Source of the DNA: Frondihabitans sp. 762G35
GTDB taxonomy: Bacteria; Actinomycetota; Actinomycetes; Actinomycetales; Microbacteriaceae
Length of the DNA stretch: 64,000 nucleotides
Reading direction: 5' to 3'
Assembly: GCF_002074055.1 (NCBI RefSeq)
Contig: NZ_CP014619.1
Coordinates: 1,240,001-1,304,000, forward strand
A model generated the notes under the pieces. That model had not been told where the DNA came from and ran no database searches. It saw only the letters and a list, made by a program, of their open reading frames with translations. Positions 34,226 to 41,708 of this stretch are shown here, piece after piece. Each line of letters begins with the position of its first letter. Position 1 is the stretch's first letter. The position numbers and the translations under genes were made by a program.

Positions 34226-34231
34226 TAGGAT
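34226..34231 (+). promoter_or_regulatory. -10 box of a leaderless promoter
   Basis: TAGGAT ends 6 bases before the GTG at 34238, which supports the reality of the small gene there. Confidence 0.5.
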
Positions 34232-34237
34232 CGCCCC

Positions 34238-34495
34238 GTGTTCCCCTCACCCAGCGGCGCCCCCGGCGCAGGAGCCCCGGCCTTCCTGTCGACGGTCTCT
34301 CGGGCGCTGCACGGGCTGTCGCTCCGCCTGGCGGAGCTGCCGTGGTGGGCGTGGCTGATCGTCCTCGGGCTCGTGGTGGCCGTACTCCTGCTGCGGTTGC
34401 AGCGCTCGGACGAGGCGGCCGCGCGGGCTGACGGAGCCTCCGAGTCGGGCCACGCGCCCGCAGAGCCCGAGACGGACCCCACGACCGGAGGGTGA
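34238..34495 (+). CDS. Small single-pass membrane protein
   Basis: An 85-residue protein with one strong hydrophobic segment (WWAWLIVLGLVVAVLLLRL, about residues 37-55) and an acidic Pro/Ala-rich tail. It is divergent from the large membrane protein gene. The GTG start lacks a ribosome binding site but has a TAGGAT box at the leaderless spacing. I recognise no family. Confidence 0.5.
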   Translation: MFPSPSGAPGAGAPAFLSTVSRALHGLSLRLAELPWWAWLIVLGLVVAVLLLRLQRSDEAAARADGASESGHAPAEPETDPTTGG

Positions 34496-34621
34496 CGGCG
34501 CTCCCACCCGCAGGTGGCACCGCGGCGACGAAGACCGTCCGTCGGGCTATGGACCGCCGCCTCCCATCTGGCGAGACTGAGCGGGCACGATGTCGTGCTC
34601 GAAACGTGATGGGGGAGTCGT

Positions 34622-35287
34622 ATGCGTTCCTGGTGGAATCGCTTGAGCAACACGGGGCGAATGCTGGTCTACGGCGGCGTCATGGCCGTCCTGATCTTCG
34701 GGGTCGCACCCGCCGTGTGGGCCGGCACCGTCGACTCTGCCCAGCGTGGGGCGGACGCCACGTCGTCGGCCGTCGAAGTGATCGAGACCACACCGCGCCC
34801 GACCACCGCTTCGACACCGGAACCCACCGCCACGCCGGTCACCGTCGTGAGAACCGAGCAGACTCGACGGGCCCTGGGTTTCACGACGCGAAACGTCGAT
34901 GATGCGCGGAGAGCGGTCGGGACGAAAGCCGTCACGCAGGCCGGGGTCGCCGGTCGAGAGGTCACGACGGTGGAGGTGACGCTGGTCGACGGCGTCGAGA
35001 AGTCCCGACGTGTTCTCAGTGTCATCACGGAGGTCAAGCCCGTCGAGCGAATCGTGAGCGTAGGCACGAAGCAGCCCGATCCCGCCCCGGTCGCGCCCGC
35101 ACCCCAGGCGGCCGCCGGCGGTTGTGACACGAACTACTCGGGCGCTTGCGTGCCCATCGCCTCGGACGTCGATTGCGCCGGCGGAAGTGGGAACGGGCCG
35201 GCCTACGTGCAGGGCCCGGTCACTGTGGTGGGATCCGACATCTACGGCCTCGATCGTGACGGCGATGGTGTCGGCTGCGAGAGCTGA
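34622..35287 (+). CDS. G5-domain and excalibur-domain surface protein
   Basis: A 221-residue exported protein. A hydrophobic N-terminal segment (about 13-33, ending VWAGT) is a signal peptide or anchor; a Thr/Pro-rich linker follows; residues about 73-149 match the G5 fold (VRTEQTRRALGF then VTLVDGVEKSRRVLSVITEVKPVERIVSVGTK); the C-terminus has four cysteines (168, 176, 185, 219) and the excalibur calcium-binding signature DRDGDGVGCE. Such proteins bind peptidoglycan, N-acetylglucosamine or calcium at the cell surface. GGGGAG precedes the ATG. Codon use is somewhat AT-richer than its neighbours. Confidence 0.82.
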   Translation: MRSWWNRLSNTGRMLVYGGVMAVLIFGVAPAVWAGTVDSAQRGADATSSAVEVIETTPRPTTASTPEPTATPVTVVRTEQTRRALGFTTRNVDDARRAVGTKAVTQAGVAGREVTTVEVTLVDGVEKSRRVLSVITEVKPVERIVSVGTKQPDPAPVAPAPQAAAGGCDTNYSGACVPIASDVDCAGGSGNGPAYVQGPVTVVGSDIYGLDRDGDGVGCES

Positions 35288-35454
35288 GCCACAGCCGCAG
35301 GGAAACCCCTAGCGGCAGCGGCCCCGCGGGCGTACCATCGCCTCACACGGCACGAACCGCAGCCCGACCAGATGGACTCACCTCACCGGGAGCTCGACTC
35401 TCCGCTCAGCCATCTGCCGCATCCGGTTCGTGCCGCTCTGGTTAACGGCCGTGC

Positions 35455-35526
35455 CGTCAGACCCTCGCGGTCGGCCTCCGCGGTGGTCCTAGGCGGGGTG
35501 CGGTAGCCGAGCGCGAGGGTTTAGCG
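35455..35526. repeat. 72-bp palindromic element, family A copy 5
   Basis: Centre CCTAGG at 35488-35493; outer arms CGTCAGACCC and GGGTTTAGCG; inner arm text CTCGCGGTCGGC. Left inner half GGTGGTCCT, right AGGCGGGGTGCGG. It lies between convergent genes (G5 protein and a small membrane protein). Confidence 0.88.
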
Positions 35527-35555
35527 GGCGGAGCCGGAACGGAGGCGCTACGCGG

Positions 35556-35987
35556 CTAGCGTGACGCGCGACGCAGCTGAGCGGCCTTGAACGACAGCCA
35601 CGCCGTCAGGCCGAACACCACGAACGCGACGGGCACGTGGACCGGGATCCACGCATCCTGCCCCAGGTCGGTGATGAGGTGACCCATCCCGGTCTGACCC
35701 AGGGTGAGCACGAAGAGAACGACCGTCAGCACGGTCAGTCGCGGCTGCGCCTTCCGCAGGGTGACGAGGGCGAAGATCGCAGTGACGAGGGCGAAGCCCC
35801 ACGCCACGTCGGCGATCACGCCGTGGGCCTCGACCCACGCTTCGTTGCCCTCCTGCTGGAGGAACTGCCCGGCCGTCACGGCCTGCAGGAAGATCGCGAG
35901 GGAGGTGATCCCCGTGAGAGCGGCGAACCCGCGGAGGGCGCCGGTCGAGGCGGTGGTGCGGGTGGTGCTTCTGTCGTAGGTCGTCAT
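35556..35987 (-). CDS. Four-helix membrane protein of unknown function
   Basis: A 143-residue protein with four predicted helices (about residues 22-42, 56-76, 82-105, 112-133). Histidines near membrane boundaries (EAHGVIADVAWG, GMGHLITD, IPVHVPVAF) could bind heme, but this is only suggestive. AAGGA lies about 8 bases before the ATG. It looks like the small conserved membrane proteins found in many actinomycetes without known function. Confidence 0.7.
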   Translation of the reverse strand: MTTYDRSTTRTTASTGALRGFAALTGITSLAIFLQAVTAGQFLQQEGNEAWVEAHGVIADVAWGFALVTAIFALVTLRKAQPRLTVLTVVLFVLTLGQTGMGHLITDLGQDAWIPVHVPVAFVVFGLTAWLSFKAAQLRRASR

Positions 35988-36427
35988 GTGGGGGTCCTTC
36001 CCTAGCCGGGCCGTGAGCGACTCCAGGCCTCCACTCTCCGGAGCGCCGCCGCCCGGGTCAAAACGATGCGCCGTCGCTCACGAAGCCCCGGGTACTGTGT
36101 CGTCCGGCCCCGGTTACGGGAGTGTGAACGGGGGCTGTGGGTCCGCCCCGAGCCGCGGGGCGCAGGATGCCCGGGGCCACGTAATCCCTGGTCAGAGGCC
36201 TTTCGCGGCGCCGTGTCCGCCGAAGCACGGACCGCGGTCGGCAGGGGGCGCGACGCCCGCCCGCGGTCCGCTCTTGTGCCGACAGGAGCGTCGGGTCGGG
36301 CATCCTGCGGGCCCTCGTCACTCCCAGGAGAATCGCCGCCCGGGGCCCGCGCGGTGAGAATCCTCACACGCCCCGCGTGCGCCCGACACGCCCCGGTCGT
36401 CCGCGTCTCGCCGCGCGCGCCCTGCCC
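35988..36427. other. Intergenic stretch without a supported gene
   Basis: I see no reading frame with family similarity, a credible start or normal codon use here. The region has several GCAGGAT/ATCCTGC heptamers (for example 36162-36168) and ends at the hairpin repeat at 36428. It separates divergent genes. Confidence 0.6.
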
Positions 36428-36482
36428 GAGACTCCACGACTCGCCGCTCACTTTCGCTGAACGACGCACATCGTGGAGTTTC
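36428..36482. repeat. Hairpin repeat, family C copy 1 (inverted orientation)
   Basis: Arms GAGACTCCACGA and TCGTGGAGTTTC (one mismatch). Its interior, read on the minus strand (ATGTGCGTCGTTCAGCG, then GTGAGCGGCGAGT), matches copy 2 read on the plus strand, so the two copies are homologous and oppositely oriented. It lies about 80 bp before the VOC gene. Confidence 0.8.
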
Positions 36483-36564
36483 ACGCGCGAGTGCTCGGGA
36501 GGGCTGTCGCTCACCGGCCGCACGCGGGATACTCGGACCCACGACGTCGACGAAGGAGCCGATC

Positions 36565-36984
36565 ATGTCCACAGTGCTGTGCCCGTACCTCAACTTCCGC
36601 GGCGATGCCCGGGAGGCCATGGAGTTCTACCGGAGCGTCCTCGGCGGCGAGCTCGTCGTCAGCACGTTCCGCGACTTCGGCATCACCGACTGGCCCGACC
36701 AGCTCGACAAGGTCATGCACTCGCGCCTCATCACGGAGCACGGCCTCGTGCTGATGGGGTCCGACGTCCCGGAGACGATGGAGGTCGTCTTCGGCGACAG
36801 CATCTCCGTCCTCCTCGGCGGCGAGGACGAAGCCGGCCTCACCTCCTGGTACGAGGGGTTGTCTCAGGGCGCCACGATCTCCCAGCCGCTCGGGAAGGCG
36901 CCGTGGGGAGACAGCTTCGGCCAGCTCACCGACCGCTTCGGCGTCAAGTGGCTCTTCAACATCGCGGCCCCGACGGCCGCCTGA
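36565..36984 (+). CDS. VOC/PhnB-like protein (glyoxalase fold)
   Basis: A 139-residue PhnB-type protein of the vicinal oxygen chelate superfamily. Typical text: LCPYLNFRGDAREAMEFYRSVLGGELV at the start and PLGKAPWGDSFGQLTDRFGVKWLFNI at the end. Most PhnB-like proteins lack a known substrate; some family members are involved in resistance or demethylubiquinone-like methyl transfer annotations that are not reliable here. GAAGGAG lies 7 bases before the ATG. It is monocistronic. Confidence 0.87.
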   Translation: MSTVLCPYLNFRGDAREAMEFYRSVLGGELVVSTFRDFGITDWPDQLDKVMHSRLITEHGLVLMGSDVPETMEVVFGDSISVLLGGEDEAGLTSWYEGLSQGATISQPLGKAPWGDSFGQLTDRFGVKWLFNIAAPTAA

Positions 36985-36996
36985 CGAGGCTCCCGC

Positions 36997-37725
36997 TCAG
37001 CCCGCAGGATCCAGGGCGGAGACGACCGCGACGGCGGCCGGCCAGTAGGGCGCGTAGTGGTTCGGGTCGGCGTTCACCTGCACGCGGTGCGCGGCCTGGG
37101 TCGGCGTGAGCGACTTCCAGCCCGGCACGCGCACGAGCCGGTCGAAGAAGTGCGTCGCTGCGATGTACGGGGTCATGCGGTCGGTGTAGCTGCCCCAGGC
37201 GCCGTTGTCGCGCTGCTGGAAGAGGCCGCGGCTGTCGGGCCCGACGGCGTCGCCGTGGTCGACGTTCACGAGACTCGACTCGCCCATCGCGGTCATCACG
37301 CCGATCGCCTGCGTGTGCGGACCGATGCCCTGCGCCTTCGCGGCGTTGATGATGTGGGCCGCGTTGATGAGGCGATCCTGGCAGTAGCCGGCGATCGGTC
37401 CGGCAGGGACGGTCACGGAGCCCACGACCACCGGAGCGACCCTCGGGCACGACACGGTCCCGGCCCGCTGAGCCGTGCCGGGCGCCGAGGAGTCGCCGAG
37501 CCCGCCGACGATCGTCGTGATCGGGGATCCTGCGGCCGAGAGGGCGACCGAGGCGCCGAGCGCCACGACGGCTGCCACCCCGAGGGCGACCACCACGCCG
37601 AGGAGGCGCGCGCCCGGCCCGGGGTCGCGCCGCCGCTGCCGCTTGCGCCGACGCGTCGGCGTCGCGCGAGCGCGCCCGGGCGTCGCGCGGCCACGCGCGG
37701 GCGTCGGGCGGGTGGGGGCGGGCAT
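36997..37725 (-). CDS. Lysozyme/lytic transglycosylase-like exported protein
   Basis: A 242-residue protein with a long basic cytoplasmic N-terminus (Arg/Thr/Pro-rich, residues 1-40), one membrane segment (about 41-66) and an extracytoplasmic domain. AMGESSLVNVDHGDAVGPDSRGLFQQRDNGAWG (about 146-178) fits the lysozyme-like fold, with Glu149 as the likely catalytic acid and the downstream ATHFFDRLVRVPGW typical of such domains. It probably cleaves peptidoglycan at the membrane face. Similar domains occur in conjugative elements, but no mobile genes are near. Confidence 0.72.
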   Translation of the reverse strand: MPAPTRPTPARGRATPGRARATPTRRRKRQRRRDPGPGARLLGVVVALGVAAVVALGASVALSAAGSPITTIVGGLGDSSAPGTAQRAGTVSCPRVAPVVVGSVTVPAGPIAGYCQDRLINAAHIINAAKAQGIGPHTQAIGVMTAMGESSLVNVDHGDAVGPDSRGLFQQRDNGAWGSYTDRMTPYIAATHFFDRLVRVPGWKSLTPTQAAHRVQVNADPNHYAPYWPAAVAVVSALDPAG

Positions 37726-37793
37726 CCCCCGAGGCTAGCCGAGCGCGGGGGAGTCGAGGCTGGGCATCCTGCGGGAGGGTCCGGCAGCTCCCT

Positions 37794-37854
37794 CGCGAGA
37801 CTCCACGATGTGCGGCGTTCTCCGAACGTGAGCGGCGAGTCGTGGAGTCTCGCG
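37794..37854. repeat. Hairpin repeat, family C copy 2
   Basis: Perfect 15-bp arms CGCGAGACTCCACGA and TCGTGGAGTCTCGCG around a 31-base loop containing CGTTCTCCGAACGTGAG. The loop core matches family B at 14 of 17 positions although the arms differ. Confidence 0.85.
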
Positions 37855-37866
37855 CGGCCTGCCGCG

Positions 37867-37912
37867 GTGCGGCGTCTTACGAACGCGGGCACCGAGGCCT
37901 GGAGTCTCGCGA
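37867..37912. repeat. Hairpin repeat, family C copy 3, degenerate right half
   Basis: A partial direct copy of the loop and right arm of copy 2 (GTGCGGCGTC, then CGAACG, then CTGGAGTCTCGCG). It runs into the 3' end of the APC permease gene and encodes its last dozen residues and stop. Confidence 0.65.
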
Positions 37913-39313
37913 TGCCGAACCGCGCACCCGCCGCGTCACGAACGTCGCCAGCCACAGCACCACCCCGATCGCCAGCAGCGCCCCGGCGATCTGGTACTGC
38001 TCGATCCCGCGACCCGACGACACCGGCAGCACCAGCCAGACGCAGGCGATCACGCCGATGACGGGAAGCACGGTCCCCGCGCGAAAGTGCTTGTGCCCTA
38101 CGAGATCGCGCCGCAGGACGAGCACGACGACGTTCACGACCGCGAACACGGCGAGCAGCAGGAGCGACGTCGTCCCTCCCAGCACGGCCACGATCGGCGA
38201 TTCCGGCGAGAGCGACACGTAGCCGATCAGCAGCAGGGCGAGGCCGGTCGTGAACAGGATGGCCGCCCACGGCGTCCGCCTGGCCGAGTGCACCTTCGAG
38301 AGGAACCCCGGGAGGACGCCCTGCTTGCTCATCCCGTAGAGGAGTCGGCTCGCCATCATCATGTTGATCAGCGCGCTGTTCGCCACGGCGAACAGGGAGA
38401 TGAACGGCAGGAGGCTCCCGATCGGGAACCCGGGCGCGGCCGTCTCGACGACGGTGACGAGCGGCGTCTCGTTCCCGGCGAGCTCGCCGACCGGGACGAT
38501 GGCGACGGCGCAGATCGACACGAGGACGTAGATGACCGCGGTGATCCCGAGCCCCGTCAGCATCACGCGCGGGAAGATGCGGCTGGGGTCCTTCGTCTCC
38601 TCGGCCATGTTGACACTGTCCTCGAACCCGACCATCGCGAAGAACGCCAGCGACGTCGCCGTGCTCACGCTGAGGAGGAGGGACTTGTCGCCGGGCGTGT
38701 CGAAGAGGACGACGCGGGAGAGGTCCGCGTTGCCGCCCGCGATCGCCCAGAGCCCGATGAGGATGACCATGACGAGGCCGGAGAGCTCGACGAGCGTCAG
38801 CACGACGTTCGCCTTGACGCTCTCGCTCACGCCGCGGAAGTTCACCGCCATGACGAGCAGGAGGAACATCATCGCGACGGCCATGATCGTCCCGTTCGAG
38901 AGCTCCGTGCCGATGCCGGCCGCCAGGTTCGCGGCGAAGGCGCGCGAGGCCGTCGCCGCGGACGTGATCCCGGAGCACATGACGACGAACGTGACCAGGA
39001 AGGTGACGAAGTGCACACCGAACGCCTTGTGCACGTAGAGCGCGGCTCCTGCGGTCTGAGGGTATTTCGTGACGAGCTCGAGGTAGGAGAACGCGGTCAC
39101 GAGGGCGACGGCGAAGGCGACGAGGAACGGCACCCAGGCCGCCCCGCCGACCTCGGCGGCCACCTGCCCGGTGAGCGCGTAGACGCCCGTCCCGAGGATG
39201 TCTCCGACGATGAAGAGCAGCAGGAGCTTGGGGCCGATGACCCTCTTCAGCTCGGTCGGGTGCTCGCCCGTGGGCGACCCCGTGGGCGATGCGGTGCTGA
39301 TCGATTGGGCCAT
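37877..39313 (-). CDS. APC-family amino acid permease
   Basis: A 478-residue permease with about 12 helices. IGPKLLLLFIVGDILGTGVYALTGQVAAEVGGAAW opens the first helices; VGFEDSVNMAEETKDPSRIFPRVML is the APC consensus loop; LLYGMSKQGVLPGFLSKVHSARRTPWAAI follows. The type resembles cationic amino acid or ethanolamine-like transporters. GGGAGGA sits 5 bases before the ATG; an upstream in-frame extension lacks family similarity. The C-terminal residues (ASRDSRPRCPRS) are encoded by the family C repeat. It is divergent from the DUF427 gene and otherwise alone. Confidence 0.88.
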   Translation of the reverse strand: MAQSISTASPTGSPTGEHPTELKRVIGPKLLLLFIVGDILGTGVYALTGQVAAEVGGAAWVPFLVAFAVALVTAFSYLELVTKYPQTAGAALYVHKAFGVHFVTFLVTFVVMCSGITSAATASRAFAANLAAGIGTELSNGTIMAVAMMFLLLVMAVNFRGVSESVKANVVLTLVELSGLVMVILIGLWAIAGGNADLSRVVLFDTPGDKSLLLSVSTATSLAFFAMVGFEDSVNMAEETKDPSRIFPRVMLTGLGITAVIYVLVSICAVAIVPVGELAGNETPLVTVVETAAPGFPIGSLLPFISLFAVANSALINMMMASRLLYGMSKQGVLPGFLSKVHSARRTPWAAILFTTGLALLLIGYVSLSPESPIVAVLGGTTSLLLLAVFAVVNVVVLVLRRDLVGHKHFRAGTVLPVIGVIACVWLVLPVSSGRGIEQYQIAGALLAIGVVLWLATFVTRRVRGSASRDSRPRCPRS

Positions 39314-39453
39314 GGGTCCTCCCGGAGGACGTCGTGGTTCACGGATCGGGTGTCGTCCGATCCTGCCGGTTCCGGGGGACAGATGCAACGCGGGTCCGCG
39401 ATCGTCATCCCGCGCCGCGGCGTTCTCGGAGCCTCCGGGAGGACGATGGAGCC

Positions 39454-39972
39454 ATGCCGCGCCTGCCAGGAAGAAACCGTCCCGTCGTCCCCGAGAAGCC
39501 CGGTCCCGGGCAGGAGTCGGTGTGGGAGTACCCCCGCCCGCCACGCGTCGAGAAGACCTCCGATCGCGTCGTCGTGCGCCTCGGCGGCCAGGTGATCGCC
39601 GACACCACGCGGGCTCTGCGGGTTCTCGAGACGAGTCACCCGCCGGTGTACTACCTGCCGCCGGAGTCGTTCGCCGACGGGGTCCTGCATCCGGCTCCCG
39701 GGCGGAGCCTCTGCGAGTTCAAGGGGCAGGCGAGCTACGTCGACGTGCGGGGTGGGAACGTCACCGCCCCGCGAGCGGGCTGGTACTACCGGGAACCCTG
39801 GCGCGGCTACGAGAGCCTTTCGGGGTACATCGCGCTCTACCCGGGGGCGATGGACTCGTGCGAGGTGGCGGGCGAGACGGTCCGCGCGCAGGAGGGCGAC
39901 TTCTACGGCGGCTGGATCACGTCCGCGATCGTCGGGCCGTTCAAGGGCGCGCCCGGCACGCTCGGGTGGTGA
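39454..39972 (+). CDS. DUF427 domain protein
   Basis: A 172-residue protein with the DUF427 fold: VWEYPRPPRVEKTSDRVVVRLGGQVIADTTRALRVLETSHPPVYYLPPESF, then FKGQASYVDV, AGWYYREPW and FYGGWITSAIVGPFKGAPGT. The family is common in actinomycetes and fungi and has no established function; the fold resembles a small beta-barrel enzyme-like domain. The ATG is chosen where the family similarity begins, with GGAG shortly upstream. It stands alone, divergent from a permease. Confidence 0.85.
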   Translation: MPRLPGRNRPVVPEKPGPGQESVWEYPRPPRVEKTSDRVVVRLGGQVIADTTRALRVLETSHPPVYYLPPESFADGVLHPAPGRSLCEFKGQASYVDVRGGNVTAPRAGWYYREPWRGYESLSGYIALYPGAMDSCEVAGETVRAQEGDFYGGWITSAIVGPFKGAPGTLGW

Positions 39973-40029
39973 CGGCCCCCCGATCCTGAGTCGTTCCGAA
40001 CGCCGCCGATCGGAGCCGTCGCTCCGGGG

Positions 40030-40488
40030 TCAGCCCTCGACGACGGTCTTGAACTTCGCGAGCCCCTTCTCGAAGTCGGTGCCGATCAGCGTGTCCATGT
40101 TCAGGAACACGCCCATGACGCGCGACTGGACCGTCTTCGGGCTGCGCATGCTCCAGACGACCGTCGTGGAGCCGTCGGCCTCCTCGAGGTCGAAGCGGAT
40201 CGCACTCGTCGATTTGAACGGCCTGGTGAAGTGCAGGTCGACGTCGAGGGCGTGGGGATCGACGTGCGTGACGGCCATCGTTCCCGCTCCGGCCTTGCGG
40301 TTGCCGTTCCAGGCGTAGGTCGACCCCGTGGCTCCGGGCGTTCCCGCGTAGCTGCGCTTCATCTCCGGGTCCTGCCCCTCCCACGGCGACCACGCCGTCC
40401 ACTTCGAGAAGTCGGTCAGATGGGGCAGGATGCTCGCCGCCGGCGCCGCGATGACGGTGGAGCGCTCCACGGTGCTGAACTCGGTCAC
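40030..40488 (-). CDS. SRPBCC (START-like) family protein
   Basis: A 152-residue polyketide cyclase/START-like protein: ERSTVIAAPAASILPHLTDFSKWTAWSPWEGQDPEMKRSYAG is the typical opening, with WSMRSPKTVQSRVMGVFLNMDTLIGTDFEKGLAKFK as the C-terminal helix. The fold forms a hydrophobic cavity for small lipids or aromatics; ligand unknown. The GTG start has GGAG 6 bases upstream; a longer in-frame start is possible. It is divergent from a second SRPBCC gene of the AHSA1 type. Confidence 0.85.
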   Translation of the reverse strand: MTEFSTVERSTVIAAPAASILPHLTDFSKWTAWSPWEGQDPEMKRSYAGTPGATGSTYAWNGNRKAGAGTMAVTHVDPHALDVDLHFTRPFKSTSAIRFDLEEADGSTTVVWSMRSPKTVQSRVMGVFLNMDTLIGTDFEKGLAKFKTVVEG

Positions 40489-40643
40489 GGTGTTCTCCGA
40501 TCGGTGTCCGCGGAACCCGGGCGGCTCGCGGTGCCCCACGGTAGCGCTCGGGAACCGCGCGCGACAGGGGACAGGGTCGTTCGGCCCTTGTCGGACGAGG
40601 ACGGGGCGAGGAGGATGGCGCCCACCGATGAAGGAAAAGCCCC

Positions 40644-41084
40644 ATGAGCGACGTCGCCACCACCCACATCGCCACGGCGAGCCTGACCGTGAACGCCGGC
40701 CCCGACCAGGTCTGGCGCGCGCTCACCGACCCGGACCTCGTGAAGGACTACTTCTTCGGGACGACCGTGACCTCCGACTGGCAGGTCGGCAGCACCGTGA
40801 CCTACGCCGGTGAGTGGGACGGCCAGCCGTACGAGGACCGCGGCGTCGTCGTCGAGGCGGATCCGCCGCTCCTGCTCATCACGACGTTCTTCAGCCCGGC
40901 GAGCGGCAAGGCCGACGTCCCGGAGAACCACCAGCGGGTCACCTACCGGATCCAGCCGATCGACGGCGGGTGCCGCGTCTCGGTCGAGCAGGACAACAAC
41001 GACAGCGAGGACGCGGCCGAGCGGTCGTCGAGCAGCTGGATGACCATCCTCGAGGGCCTGGCCACGGTGGCGCCGAGCGCCTGA
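40644..41084 (+). CDS. SRPBCC/AHSA1-like protein
   Basis: A 146-residue AHSA1-type START-like protein: TASLTVNAGPDQVWRALTDPDLVKDYFFGTTVTSDWQVGSTVTYAGEWDGQPYEDRGVV at the start and SSSWMTILEGLATVAPSA at the end. AAGGAAAA lies about 8 bases before the ATG. Such genes often pair with an ArsR regulator, but none is visible here. It converges with a hypothetical gene 6 bases away. Confidence 0.85.
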   Translation: MSDVATTHIATASLTVNAGPDQVWRALTDPDLVKDYFFGTTVTSDWQVGSTVTYAGEWDGQPYEDRGVVVEADPPLLLITTFFSPASGKADVPENHQRVTYRIQPIDGGCRVSVEQDNNDSEDAAERSSSSWMTILEGLATVAPSA

Positions 41085-41090
41085 GCGTCG

Positions 41091-41615
41091 TCAGCCCTCG
41101 ACGAGGAGCGCGGCCCGGTCGGCGAGGTAGGCCGCCAGCGGCCGCACCTCGTGGGCGGCGGGGCCCCACCGGACGAGGACGGTCTCGCCCTCGAGCGACA
41201 GCAGGCCGGAGCCGAGACGCAGCGAGCGAGCATCCTGCGCGACCTCGCCGAAGGCGTAGTCGACCACCTCGCCCTCGGCGAAGCGCCCGCGGCTCGCGGC
41301 GAGACGGTCGGCACGTCGCTGCTCGACCGACCGCGACAACCCCTGAGGCCGCGTCGGGACGACGGCCCGGGTGATCTTGCCGGTCGAATGCAGGGTGCCG
41401 TCCGCCTCCAGCAGGAGCACGCCGAGTCGCCACGCGTGCCCGACCGGCGCCATCGAGACGGCCGTCTTGAACGGGCCGAAGCCGCGGGGGTCCTTGACGA
41501 CGGCCAGGGTCTCCTGGGGTGCGCCGTCCGCACGCAGGCGCTCGACGGTCTCGCTGAGGAGGTCGCGGAGGGCGGTGGCCGCGGCCTCGGCCTCCCGGTC
41601 GTCGTCACGCTCCAT
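41091..41615 (-). CDS. Hypothetical protein
   Basis: A 174-residue soluble protein, mixed alpha/beta by appearance (LLSETVERLRADGAPQETLAVVKDPRGFGPFKTAVSMAPVGHAWRLGVLLLEADGTLHSTGKITRAV). I recognise no family with certainty; similar small proteins of unknown function are common in Microbacteriaceae. CATACT ends 6 bases before the ATG, so it may be leaderless. It is downstream of, and on the same strand as, the patatin gene, but lies behind a separate promoter. Confidence 0.7.
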   Translation of the reverse strand: MERDDDREAEAAATALRDLLSETVERLRADGAPQETLAVVKDPRGFGPFKTAVSMAPVGHAWRLGVLLLEADGTLHSTGKITRAVVPTRPQGLSRSVEQRRADRLAASRGRFAEGEVVDYAFGEVAQDARSLRLGSGLLSLEGETVLVRWGPAAHEVRPLAAYLADRAALLVEG

Positions 41616-41621
41616 GCGGCC

Positions 41622-41627
41622 AGTATG
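41622..41627 (-). promoter_or_regulatory. Possible -10 box of a leaderless promoter
   Basis: CATACT on the minus strand ends 6 bases before the ATG at 41615. It departs from TANNNT at the first base, so support is weaker. Confidence 0.35.
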
Positions 41628-41708
41628 CCCCCGCCGTCCGTGTCACGGTCCGTGCCTCACGGTCCGTGCGTCGCCGACGGGCCGGGCCCGTCCGTCAGGA
41701 GCCGACGA

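Noticed and set aside
35288-35454. Possible small gene between the G5 protein and the palindrome
   Set aside because: No frame with a credible start, ribosome binding site or conserved text was seen.
40560-40590. Dyad GACAGGG/CCCTTGTC before the AHSA1-like gene as an ArsR operator
   Set aside because: The arms match only approximately and no ArsR gene is in the neighbourhood.
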